Source: Candidatus Heimdallarchaeota archaeon (GTDB lineage Archaea > Asgardarchaeota > Heimdallarchaeia > Heimdallarchaeales > Kariarchaeaceae). Taken from it: a stretch of DNA of 15,617 bases. Under the pieces are notes generated by a model. That model was not told where the DNA came from and did no database searches. It saw only the letters and a program-made list of their open reading frames with translations. The stretch spans positions 1 to 15,617 of the forward strand of contig JAAFKL010000205.1 of NCBI GenBank assembly GCA_021399405.1. The letters run 5' to 3'. Positions 1 to 7,316 of the stretch are shown in pieces (the first letter of the stretch is position 1; every line of letters begins with the position of its first letter). Both the position numbers and the translations under genes were made by a program.

Positions 1-45
1 AAATAAATAGAGAATATTTATGTTTAATTAAAACCCAAATATATT

Positions 46-1830
46 GTGGTACTTGAAAAAGATCCTGCAGAAGATATAACTCAACTAGAAGAAATGACAT
101 ATAAAGAATTCTTCTCGGATATCAATACTCCAGGTATTTGGAAAGCAGAAACTGAAGAAGATCTCAAAACTGCTAAAATAATAGTTTTGGATGGGCATTC
201 TACCATTTTAGTGTACAATCAATCGGATGAAGATCTCCCATGGACTGCATATAATGAATTGGGTCAATACAAATACACACCAGATAATATTGGTGACGGG
301 GTTGTAATATTTTCTCATACATTTTATTTTGAATTCAACTTGTTAATCGGAAACCAAATGGTAAAAGTAGTAAGCACCTTTGATGGGAATTCCATCGAAG
401 CAATTGCTCTTCCCATGAAAGATGTATCGATAGATGATTTATTCAATGTAATGACTCAACGAATTGAAGATGCTGTAAATTCAGAAGTTCAATCATTTGA
501 TGATACTATTGATGTTTCAGTAGGGAAGAAAATTCAGATCCCAGAATCAATATCAATGAAAATTGGCATGAAATTATCGTTAATGGGTATTACATTAACT
601 GGAATGAAGTCAAAGGAAGTCATTGAGGGTGACGGCTTAAAAACAGATATGCTCTTGAAAAGTGAAATTAGAAATGAACATATTGTTGATCATGTATTTG
701 ATGAGCAATCTTCAAAAATGAAAGATATGCTTGAAGAAGAGGAAAAGGAATTAAAGAAGCGTAAAAAGGCAAAATCAAAGAAAAAAGTAGCTCCGAAAAC
801 TGCTGAAATCAGTGCTCCAGAAGCTGCTATGAGATCGGGAGCTGGACCTGTAGCTGATGCATCTCCTCCCCCCTCACCTCCACCTGCGGCTGGCCCACCA
901 CCTGTAACATCTCCTGGTGGTTCCCCTCCACCCGTTGTAGCTCCACCATCTGTGGGCGCACCTGGTGCAGCCCCACCACCACCACCTGCTACTGGAGGCG
1001 GACTGTCTGCAGCCAAAGCACCACCACCAGCCGCAAAGCCAAAACCCGCAAAGTCAGAAATCCTTGCCAAGGAAGCAGTTCCTGCAATGGCTGATATTGC
1101 CGATATGGAAGAAGAAGCTGAATTCGATGATGATATGGGATTTGAAGATAGTGATGAAATTGAAGATGATCTTATAGCAAAAGGAATGGAAGTATCCGAA
1201 AAACCAATGACATTAAGGTTTACTCATACAAGCTATTTTTCCCGAATGTTATTAAATCGGGCATATCCATTAGTTGTCAAAATAAGTATGGATCAAGTTG
1301 GTGTTAAAAAAACGATTACCTCTATAGCTTCAGGTGAAAAGATTTCAGAAAAGGAAGAAAGTATAATATTAGAGGAAGAAAAATCAGTAACAATACGACC
1401 TGAATTTCCAGGTTGTTTTGTAGTTCCTGCAGAACAGGTAGTAGAATTAACCGATGAGACTATTGAAGTTAAATTCCATGTTACACCATTAGCATTGGGT
1501 ATGTTGGATGGATCTGTCAGATTCCTACAATCTGGTAAAACTGTCCATTCTATGCACCTAGAAACAAAGGTGATTACCCATCGTCTCTCTAGATGGCTTG
1601 CTACAGTTGGTGCGTCAGCCAGTGTGGTTCCAACAATGGTCGCATTTATGCTCAACGAAACACCTGCTCAATTCATGGAAAAAAGAATGGATAATTTGGC
1701 TCCCTCAATTGGAGTTAATGGATTGGCAATATTAGGTGTCTTTACAGCCTTCTTCCTATTTCTAAGTGGATTTGTCTATCGAATGCAAAAACCTCAAAAA
1801 TCAAATAGCTCCATGGCCTTCCCTCGTTAG
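46..1830 (+). CDS. C-terminally membrane-anchored polyproline protein, function unknown
   Basis: I do not recognise a named family. Start is GTG at 46: an in-frame TAA lies at 25-27 and no other usual start lies between. Visible layout of the 594 residues: an alpha/beta region (about 1-215); a Glu/Lys-rich, probably coiled stretch (222-250) ending in the basic run KKRKKAKSKKK; a proline/alanine/glycine region (268-335) with PPP triplets and a PPPPP run at 310-314; an acidic linker (354-376); a beta-rich, probably Ig-like sandwich (387-510) beginning LRFTHTSYF with a PEFPGCFVVP turn; and one hydrophobic helix (559-577) with a short positively charged tail. There is no N-terminal signal, so the bulk is probably cytoplasmic with a C-terminal anchor. 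The polyproline resembles profilin/SH3-type ligand tracts; this role is inference. The gene converges with the HAD gene 10 bp away. Confidence 0.85.
   Translation: MVLEKDPAEDITQLEEMTYKEFFSDINTPGIWKAETEEDLKTAKIIVLDGHSTILVYNQSDEDLPWTAYNELGQYKYTPDNIGDGVVIFSHTFYFEFNLLIGNQMVKVVSTFDGNSIEAIALPMKDVSIDDLFNVMTQRIEDAVNSEVQSFDDTIDVSVGKKIQIPESISMKIGMKLSLMGITLTGMKSKEVIEGDGLKTDMLLKSEIRNEHIVDHVFDEQSSKMKDMLEEEEKELKKRKKAKSKKKVAPKTAEISAPEAAMRSGAGPVADASPPPSPPPAAGPPPVTSPGGSPPPVVAPPSVGAPGAAPPPPPATGGGLSAAKAPPPAAKPKPAKSEILAKEAVPAMADIADMEEEAEFDDDMGFEDSDEIEDDLIAKGMEVSEKPMTLRFTHTSYFSRMLLNRAYPLVVKISMDQVGVKKTITSIASGEKISEKEESIILEEEKSVTIRPEFPGCFVVPAEQVVELTDETIEVKFHVTPLALGMLDGSVRFLQSGKTVHSMHLETKVITHRLSRWLATVGASASVVPTMVAFMLNETPAQFMEKRMDNLAPSIGVNGLAILGVFTAFFLFLSGFVYRMQKPQKSNSSMAFPR
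847..1050 (+). other. proline-rich, low-complexity coding segment
   Basis: This segment encodes residues 268-335 of the membrane-anchored protein. It is made of repeated PPP units and one APPPPPA run spaced by Ala, Gly, Ser and Val, and ends in a basic AKPKPAK stretch. It is visibly richer in C (CCA/CCT codons) than the AT-rich surroundings, as proline codons force. It is not an exact nucleotide repeat. It separates the N-terminal region from the acidic linker and the beta-rich membrane-proximal domain, so it probably acts as an extended linker or docking tract. Confidence 0.8.
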
Positions 1831-1840
1831 GTTATTCCTT

Positions 1841-2563
1841 CTAATTTATTCTAACTAACAATTCTTCTAATGAACCCTCATAATCAATTTGAAATTTATC
1901 TTTATAATCTAAGTGAGATTGATTAAAATCCACGATCCATGTCTTGATTCCTACTTGACTCGCACTCCCATCATACAAATAATCATTTCCAACCATCAAT
2001 ATTTTACTGGGTTCAATTTTCACTATATCAATTAAATTATGATAATATTGAGGATCTGGTTTTACGGCAGTGGAATTGCTAACATGAGGAACAAAAAGAA
2101 AATCTGAATTATAATCCAAACCTGCCCATTCTACCCTCTGTTTAGTTGCAATTTCGGGGAAAACTGGATTTGTTGCTAGTACCACTTTTTTGTTTTGAGA
2201 TTGAATTTTATCTATTAAGTCCTTTGAGATAGTTGAAGGTTTCACAAGGTTCTGAAGTTTTCCAAAATCGTTGGTATAGAAGTTATGTAGACGTTCCCAA
2301 ATTTCATCTTTCCCCATGCCACTCAATTCGCTGAATTTAGATAAAAATGATTCGATTACATTGGTACTGTAATCTCTGTGATTCATTAATGCCTCCACAG
2401 AAGGGAGGAAATAACTAAAAAATGTTTCTGGATTGTAAAGATCTTTGAAACTATTTGCAATTAACTTGCTATACATGAGTTCAAAATCTTGATCAGAGAT
2501 ATTCAATAAAGTCCCATCTAGGTCGAAGAAGAAACATTCAATCGAATTTAAATTAGTAACCAC
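1841..2563 (-). CDS. HAD-superfamily hydrolase (probable phosphatase)
   Basis: This is a haloacid-dehalogenase-fold hydrolase of 240 residues, a usual length for Cof/Gph-like phosphatases with a helical cap. All four HAD motifs are visible: motif I DLDGTLL (nucleophile D14, acid/base D16), motif II with T131 in VLATN, motif III K168 in VKPDPQYY, and motif IV VGNDYLYD (191-198) with D194 and D198 for magnesium. Residues 20-105 form a mainly helical cap, typical of C1-cap enzymes. Start is GTG with AGGTAG just upstream. The substrate cannot be read from sequence; phosphoglycolate, nucleotide or sugar phosphates are all possible. The gene converges with the polyproline protein gene and diverges from the GTPase gene across 227 bp, so it is probably transcribed alone. 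Confidence 0.9.
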   Translation of the reverse strand: MVTNLNSIECFFFDLDGTLLNISDQDFELMYSKLIANSFKDLYNPETFFSYFLPSVEALMNHRDYSTNVIESFLSKFSELSGMGKDEIWERLHNFYTNDFGKLQNLVKPSTISKDLIDKIQSQNKKVVLATNPVFPEIATKQRVEWAGLDYNSDFLFVPHVSNSTAVKPDPQYYHNLIDIVKIEPSKILMVGNDYLYDGSASQVGIKTWIVDFNQSHLDYKDKFQIDYEGSLEELLVRIN

Positions 2564-2790
2564 AATATACTACCTATTGAAACAGTGTTTTACTCGTTAA
2601 ATGATTAAACAAGATTTAGGTTGTGCTTAATTAAAATGATCATATCACAATCTCGATTGAATATTTTTGATTAATATGAAAATAAATTATTAGTAAATGT
2701 CTTAGTTATTGTTATTTTGAAAATATTTGGTGGATAATCAAATGATTTAACCTATTTTTATTAAGGATGTAGTTCAGAGGAATTTAGATA

Positions 2791-3393
2791 TTGTTGGAAA
2801 AATTAGAAACCAGTGACTACATCTTCAAAATAATCGCTGTTGGGAATCAATCGGTGGGTAAAACATCTATTACCATTCGATTTGCTACCGACAAATTTTC
2901 GGATGACTACAAAGTTACTCTTGGTATGAATTTGTCAACAAAAAATGTCAGAATTAACGGTAAGTTGGTTCAAATGGCCGTTTGGGATACTGCTGGCCAA
3001 TCTTCTTTTGAACCGTTACTTCCCATGTATTATCGTGGTGCACTTGGGGCCATTGTTGTATACGACATAACCAACAAAAAATCATTTGAAGGTGTACGAA
3101 AATGGTTCAGAGATATTAAAAGATTCGCTGAAGAAATTCCAGTTATAATAATTGGTAATAAATCTGATCTAGAGGATCAACGAGTTGTTTCTTATGAGGA
3201 GGGTAAAAAATTAACCTCTGAATTACAAGAAAATTGGTCATATGAGATTTATTTTAAAGAATCGTCAGCAAAAGATGCACTCGAAGTAAACGAATCATTT
3301 GAAATTCTTGCAGAATCAATCTTAGAGAATGTAATCAATGAAGATGAGGACGAAGAGGATGAATTCGATTTTGAATTTGATCCACCGTTTTAA
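2791..3393 (+). CDS. Ras/Rab-like small GTPase
   Basis: A 200-residue Ras-superfamily GTPase with every G box: P-loop GNQSVGKT (18-25), switch I T43 in YKVTLG, DTAGQ (66-70) with the catalytic Gln retained, NKSD (123-126) for guanine, and SSAK (158-161). The MYYRGALGAIVVYDIT stretch and W65 are Rab-like. Such GTPases are numerous in Asgard archaea and act as switches, though their partners are mostly unknown. The protein has no C-terminal cysteine, so lipid anchoring by prenylation is not expected. Instead it ends in a very acidic tail (182-198) closing in PPF. Start is TTG at 2791: an in-frame TAG at 2785 rules out anything upstream, AGAGG lies at 2776-2780, and the next codon is also TTG. 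The winged-helix gene converges 29 bp downstream. Confidence 0.96.
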   Translation: MLEKLETSDYIFKIIAVGNQSVGKTSITIRFATDKFSDDYKVTLGMNLSTKNVRINGKLVQMAVWDTAGQSSFEPLLPMYYRGALGAIVVYDITNKKSFEGVRKWFRDIKRFAEEIPVIIIGNKSDLEDQRVVSYEEGKKLTSELQENWSYEIYFKESSAKDALEVNESFEILAESILENVINEDEDEEDEFDFEFDPPF

Positions 3394-3422
3394 CATTGGG
3401 ATATTATATTATAAACAAAAAT

Positions 3423-3701
3423 TCAATCTTCTTCTACACCGAGATATGTCATTTGATTGCTATCAATTTTCTTTATCCTTCTTTTATTTTTGGTTATTAA
3501 CTGTACATGGATCAAACCTTGAGTTTCTAATGCCAGAAGGGCTTTATTGATCTCTGCGGCAGAGAATACTACAGAGCTTCCGTACCTAGATTTAAGGGAA
3601 ATTAGCAAATCACTATCTAACATCACACCATCTTTATCTCTTAGGATCTCAATAATGGCTGATCTTAGTGGTAATTGTGATTTCACTAAGATATATTCCA
3701 C
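3423..3701 (-). CDS. small winged-helix domain protein (putative DNA-binding)
   Basis: A 92-residue protein whose whole length reads as one winged helix. Helix 1 is about 11-22 (PLRSAIIEILRD), helix 2 29-39, the putative recognition helix 47-61 (SAAEINKALLALETQ), followed by a beta hairpin (63-79) with the basic tip KNKRRIKK. Archaeal single-domain winged-helix proteins are usually transcription factors, but this fold also serves protein-protein contacts, so DNA binding is inference. Start is GTG directly preceded by an in-frame TAA, so no longer N-terminus is possible. It converges with the GTPase gene and diverges from the membrane-protein gene across 86 bp, which could be its regulatory target. 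No cysteine or ligand domain is present. Confidence 0.7.
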   Translation of the reverse strand: MEYILVKSQLPLRSAIIEILRDKDGVMLDSDLLISLKSRYGSSVVFSAAEINKALLALETQGLIHVQLITKNKRRIKKIDSNQMTYLGVEED

Positions 3702-3751
3702 TTAAAAGCTCTTAAGTCTATATCAAACTAATTCGAGAAAAGATTAATTCT

Positions 3752-3763
3752 ATCTTATATTAC
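3752..3763 (+). promoter_or_regulatory. candidate TATA box for the PH-like membrane protein gene
   Basis: ATCTTATATTAC centred about 30 bp before the ATG at 3788, with a purine-rich CGAGAAAAG upstream. Archaeal TATA boxes lie about 25 bp before the transcription start, so this would give an almost leaderless mRNA. The call rests on spacing and composition in an AT-rich genome only. Confidence 0.4.
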
Positions 3764-3787
3764 ACTATTCTTCGATCATGACAAAAT

Positions 3788-4987
3788 ATGTCATCTGCCA
3801 ATTACAGTAATAAATCAAGGGGCGTTGAGTCAATTTTCCAATTGACAAGTGATATTTTCCAAATCTATTTCAAATCAACCTTTTTCTTCAATTTCGTGGA
3901 AGCAAGTCATCTCTTAGATTTGAAAAAACTCATGGGAGATAATCCACCAAACTTATTGATCCCGATTTCTAAGAAAAAACAATCTTTAATCTCAAGGTAT
4001 CCTGACAATTTAGGTCTAATATTGGTAATTATAGCAGTTTCATCCTTAATCTATGATTGGTTGGTAAATTCAAATGGATACATTTTGGCATTATTTGCAA
4101 TATTGATTGTTCTAATTTTTGCACAAATGAATCGGATAAAAGGATTATATTACATTTCAGAGAAGGGTCTAATAGTTCCATATACCTGGTTAACACAGAA
4201 AAGGATTGAACTAAATTCAATTGTTGAAATTCATACTGAGAAACTAATTCAAAAAGATACAAAAACAGAAATTGATGGAATTAGAATAATTATAGATAAT
4301 CCTGCTTTAAAATTCAATATTACTGGTATCCAAGAATCAAACATTATTCTTACTGCTTCTGATTACGATAAAATAGATCTAGAAATATTTTCTGAAGAAC
4401 TACATAAATACAAACGAAATGATAGTCGAACCGGGAACACATTAGCTCAACGACTTGATGATCAAGTAAATCGTTCTTGGTTCGGCAGATGGAAATTAAT
4501 TTTTCTCAATACATTTGATTCGTCAACAGAATTTGGATTTTTCTTCCTCTTAATCTATATCATTCTTAACGTACCTTTAGAGAATAGGTTGAGATTACTC
4601 TTTATCTTAATATCTGTTTTGTATATTCTCGCAGTTTTAATTTTCAACATTAGTGATAGACCAAGCTCAATTGTCGGATTTCGAGGTCATGAATTAGGTC
4701 CACTACTTTATAATGAAGCTGATGTACTGACCACAGTTAGATTTATCACCATGAGTCAGCCAAGTAATGTCGAGCTTATCGATTGTGAGCTTCTATTTCA
4801 AAGTGAACCAATTTCACAAATAAATGAATTGAAAGAATTACATCCAAAAGAAGTTGAATCCGGTGTATTAACATACTGTGTAGCACAGTTTGCTGGAAAT
4901 CAGACAAAATCCATTGGGGTAAACATTCGATTCCGATATATTGATCAAATTGAAGTCGAATATGAATTACCCATATACTGGGCATAA
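3788..4987 (+). CDS. four-helix membrane protein with PH-like middle domain, function unknown
   Basis: A 399-residue protein with two hydrophobic hairpins: helices at about 74-92 and 97-115, then 247-262 and 267-287. Between them, 118-207 is a soluble beta-rich domain starting LYYISEKGLIVPYTW, followed by IELNSIVEI and ending in a helix (195-208). This order resembles bacterial PH-like domains found next to membrane hairpins, but the match is by eye only. The C-terminal 110 residues (290-399) are another soluble beta-rich region. The hairpins put middle and C-terminal domains on the same side of the membrane. Start is ATG at 3788; an ATG at 3778 is in another frame and closes quickly. The geranylgeranyl-reductase-family gene converges 14 bp downstream. 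The gene stands alone with its own promoter, so context gives no function. Confidence 0.8.
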   Translation: MSSANYSNKSRGVESIFQLTSDIFQIYFKSTFFFNFVEASHLLDLKKLMGDNPPNLLIPISKKKQSLISRYPDNLGLILVIIAVSSLIYDWLVNSNGYILALFAILIVLIFAQMNRIKGLYYISEKGLIVPYTWLTQKRIELNSIVEIHTEKLIQKDTKTEIDGIRIIIDNPALKFNITGIQESNIILTASDYDKIDLEIFSEELHKYKRNDSRTGNTLAQRLDDQVNRSWFGRWKLIFLNTFDSSTEFGFFFLLIYIILNVPLENRLRLLFILISVLYILAVLIFNISDRPSSIVGFRGHELGPLLYNEADVLTTVRFITMSQPSNVELIDCELLFQSEPISQINELKELHPKEVESGVLTYCVAQFAGNQTKSIGVNIRFRYIDQIEVEYELPIYWA

Positions 4988-5001
4988 TTGGAATCTCAAT
5001 A

Positions 5002-6435
5002 CTAATAGGATAACTTCAGAACCTTATTTCTTTTAGTTCGCCAAACTTTCAGATCTTCAGGTTTATGAGGAAATTCCTCATAGATTTCTTCTGCTTTATC
5101 GATTAAAGTCATATATTTCCACAACTTACGCATCATTGGCCATCTAGGAAATGCTTTTAGAAATTTTTTGAAAAGAACTGAGTTCGGTATCTCGGTATCT
5201 TTTTCTTGAAATAAGTTTCTCAACATAGTTTCATCGATTATCCGTCTCTCTAGAAGGAACTTCAAGCCATTAATGTCAATATCTCTAATCATTTTAGCGG
5301 CGATATGTGATTGTGCATGCATTACTCCAGGGTACCGCATGAAATCAATATTATATTGCCATAAATCGGCCACCTTGAAACTATTCACCTTTAAAGCCAA
5401 AATGGCTGTTTTACCTGCGAGTCTACCAGATTCTAATGCTGGTCCATGTCCTTCAAAAGTAGTTGGATCAACAGTTCCTGCAGCATCTCCGACAAGCATG
5501 GCTCCGTTGAAAACCATCGAATCAAAATTCGGCCTCATTGGAATATTTCCACCTCCTTTGTGAATTATTTCATAACTGTCAGGAGGTAAATATGGGTCCA
5601 AATAATCATGGAAGAGTTTTTTCATTGTTTTTCCTTCCGGATATGGATCCGATTTGACCCACGTTATCCCAATGTTCAACATTTTAGGTCCTTCACTAAA
5701 TATCCAAATATATCCCGGTGGTTTAATACCAGGTGGATAATACAAAATTATCTCTTCTCTATAGGGATGATCTTTATCACCCTTTAGCTTGATAATCTCT
5801 CTGTAAGTTTTGATCACATCATTTTCAAGGAAATCGTAATTAATTCCATTTTTCAATTCAGTGGGAATGTTTTTGCGGATTATTCCGATGATTCCTGAGG
5901 CATCAATTGTTATTTTTGCTCTTACTTCATGTTGCTTGCCATTTTTATGGAAATATCCAACACCGACGATTTGATCATTTTCGACAATAACATTCCGCAC
6001 TGTTGAGTCTGGCCGAATTTCAACCCCAACAGTTTCAGCATCATTTAACAATCGCTGTCCATAGACTAGTCTATTTACTAAATAACCAGGGGTTTCAGCA
6101 CTCAATTTATTTTCCAATCTTCCTGCTGCAATAGAAATTATATTAATTAGCTCTCTTGCTTCTCCCTTTTTCAATGATGGGGGTTCAATTCCTAACTTTT
6201 CATGTATAATATCAACATGTAAACCATCTAAGGCGTCTCCACAATTTTTATCTCCAATTAGGTCACGCGGTTTTTTGTCTAATATTATGCACGTATACCC
6301 TGCTTTGGCTATTGCATAGGCACATATCACGCCAGAGGGTCCACCCCCAACTACGCAAACATCGTAGTCAAACACCGATTCATCTATCACAAATGACCTT
6401 ATTATCTTATTGAGAAGGTAAGAAATGATAGACAA
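5002..6435 (-). CDS. geranylgeranyl reductase family FAD-dependent oxidoreductase
   Basis: A 477-residue flavoprotein of the archaeal digeranylgeranylglycerophospholipid/geranylgeranyl reductase family, which hydrogenates isoprenoid chains of membrane ether lipids. Visible features: Rossmann motif GGGPSG (30-35) with D53 closing the ADP-binding fold, the family signature GDKNCGD with C65 (61-67), substrate-side PPGYIWIF (239-246), and the second FAD motif GDAAGTVDP (316-324) followed by GHGPALESGRLAG. Length is at the long end for the family. The TTG at 6435 is the only usual start before an upstream in-frame TGA, but a GTG at residue 16 (6390) has AAGGTC just before it and puts the N-terminus in the usual position, so the protein may be 462 residues. 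Related enzymes also reduce menaquinone side chains or other polyprenyls; the exact substrate is not determinable. It diverges from the cysteine-rich protein gene. Confidence 0.92.
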   Translation of the reverse strand: MSIISYLLNKIIRSFVIDESVFDYDVCVVGGGPSGVICAYAIAKAGYTCIILDKKPRDLIGDKNCGDALDGLHVDIIHEKLGIEPPSLKKGEARELINIISIAAGRLENKLSAETPGYLVNRLVYGQRLLNDAETVGVEIRPDSTVRNVIVENDQIVGVGYFHKNGKQHEVRAKITIDASGIIGIIRKNIPTELKNGINYDFLENDVIKTYREIIKLKGDKDHPYREEIILYYPPGIKPPGYIWIFSEGPKMLNIGITWVKSDPYPEGKTMKKLFHDYLDPYLPPDSYEIIHKGGGNIPMRPNFDSMVFNGAMLVGDAAGTVDPTTFEGHGPALESGRLAGKTAILALKVNSFKVADLWQYNIDFMRYPGVMHAQSHIAAKMIRDIDINGLKFLLERRIIDETMLRNLFQEKDTEIPNSVLFKKFLKAFPRWPMMRKLWKYMTLIDKAEEIYEEFPHKPEDLKVWRTKRNKVLKLSY

Positions 6436-6510
6436 ATGAAAAAGGATTTTTTTCCATCAATTTAGGTATTTAAGATTACATATTAGCAAAATCATGTATC
6501 TGAAGCCTTA

Positions 6511-6544
6511 TCACAATTAAATTTGGCAATTTATTGCCTTGTGA
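6511..6544. repeat. nested inverted repeat in a divergent promoter region
   Basis: Inner arms GGCAAT (6525-6530) and ATTGCC (6533-6538) flank TT, and outer arms TCACAA (6511-6516) and TTGTGA (6539-6544) also pair, leaving an 8-base bulge on the left only. It lies about 40 bp before the ATG of the cysteine-rich protein and about 75-110 bp before the reductase start. It may be an operator or an RNA stem-loop in a leader. Confidence 0.5.
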
Positions 6545-6583
6545 CCAAATTACTTTTCTTTTGACAGTGATATTTATTTATCA

Positions 6584-7291
6584 ATGAATCAACGAAGTGT
6601 GGAAGATAAATTCGAACGTGCTTGGTTATCCAAATTTTCCTCAGGGGTAAAAGAATTGATTGGAGAGGATCTAAATAATAAAATAATGGAAGGTAGTGAA
6701 AATTTACCAAACATAAAAGATCGAATTGATTGGACGGAAAATGCAATGGAAATACTAGATTTCCATGTTACAGATGAGAATAAGCGGGATATACTGAATC
6801 GATGTGCTTGTGTCTATCACTTTCCAGAGCTATTGGATCAATACAAACAATGGTATAGTGAAGAAAAAGATGTAAATAAATTACATGCTCGAATGAGGAG
6901 GGATTTTGAAAAACGTATAATTAAAACTCTACAAGTCAAAGGTGCAGACGATGATTTCATTAAACTGGTAATTCAAGAAAATTGGGGTGTAATTGGGAGT
7001 ATGAAAGGTAATAAGATCACGGTAACCAAAATGCCTGCTAATCTTCAAGAATACCTTGCAGCTCCAACAAAAGAGGCTCGAGATTATGCCTATTGTCATT
7101 GCCCAAGAATTAGAGATGTTTTTCTTTACGAAAAGAAAAATATTTCCAGTACTTATTGTTATTGTGGTGGAGGTTTTTACACTTCACTTTGGGAGACAAT
7201 TCTCGGAAAACCTGTAGATATCAAATTGAAGAAATCATTACTCGATGGTGATAACACCTGTAGCTTTGAAATAATCTTACCTACTGTATAA
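6584..7291 (+). CDS. cysteine-rich V4R/DUF6144-like protein
   Basis: A 235-residue soluble protein. The C-terminal half has the pattern ARDYAYCHCPRIRD, then STYCYCGGGFYTSLWE, an ILGKPV segment and LLDGDNTCSFEIILP. This resembles the V4R / L-2-amino-thiazoline-4-carboxylate-hydrolase-like group (DUF6144 type), recognised by pattern only. These folds bind small ligands or metals and often act as sensors. Seven cysteines are visible; six form three C-x-C pairs (C74/C76, C171/C173, C192/C194) and C226 lies in the final strand, with H79 and H172 near the pairs, suggesting metal or Fe-S binding. The N-terminal region (1-140) is helical. Start is ATG at 6584. The PfkB kinase gene converges 25 bp downstream and the reductase gene diverges upstream; a shared regulator is possible but unproven. 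Confidence 0.75.
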   Translation: MNQRSVEDKFERAWLSKFSSGVKELIGEDLNNKIMEGSENLPNIKDRIDWTENAMEILDFHVTDENKRDILNRCACVYHFPELLDQYKQWYSEEKDVNKLHARMRRDFEKRIIKTLQVKGADDDFIKLVIQENWGVIGSMKGNKITVTKMPANLQEYLAAPTKEARDYAYCHCPRIRDVFLYEKKNISSTYCYCGGGFYTSLWETILGKPVDIKLKKSLLDGDNTCSFEIILPTV

Positions 7292-7316
7292 TTTGTACAA
7301 AATTGAATTAAATCAT

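Noticed and set aside
690..1070. Antisense open frame of 126 codons rich in Gly/Ala
   Set aside because: It mirrors the proline-rich coding tract on the plus strand (CCx read backward gives Gly codons) and has no independent start signal or recognisable domain.
2637..2670. Short palindromic words (ATGATCAT, CAATC-TC-GATTG) between the HAD and GTPase genes
   Set aside because: They are short, unclustered and expected by chance in AT-rich DNA; no link to a regulator is visible.
3338..3550. Plus-strand open frame of 70 codons overlapping the GTPase 3' end
   Set aside because: It is an out-of-frame reading of the acidic GTPase tail and the antisense of the winged-helix gene, with no domain-like features.
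6570..6581. ATATTTATTTAT just before the ATG at 6584 as a TATA box
   Set aside because: It is only about 8 bp before the start codon, so transcription would begin inside the gene; more likely just AT-rich sequence.
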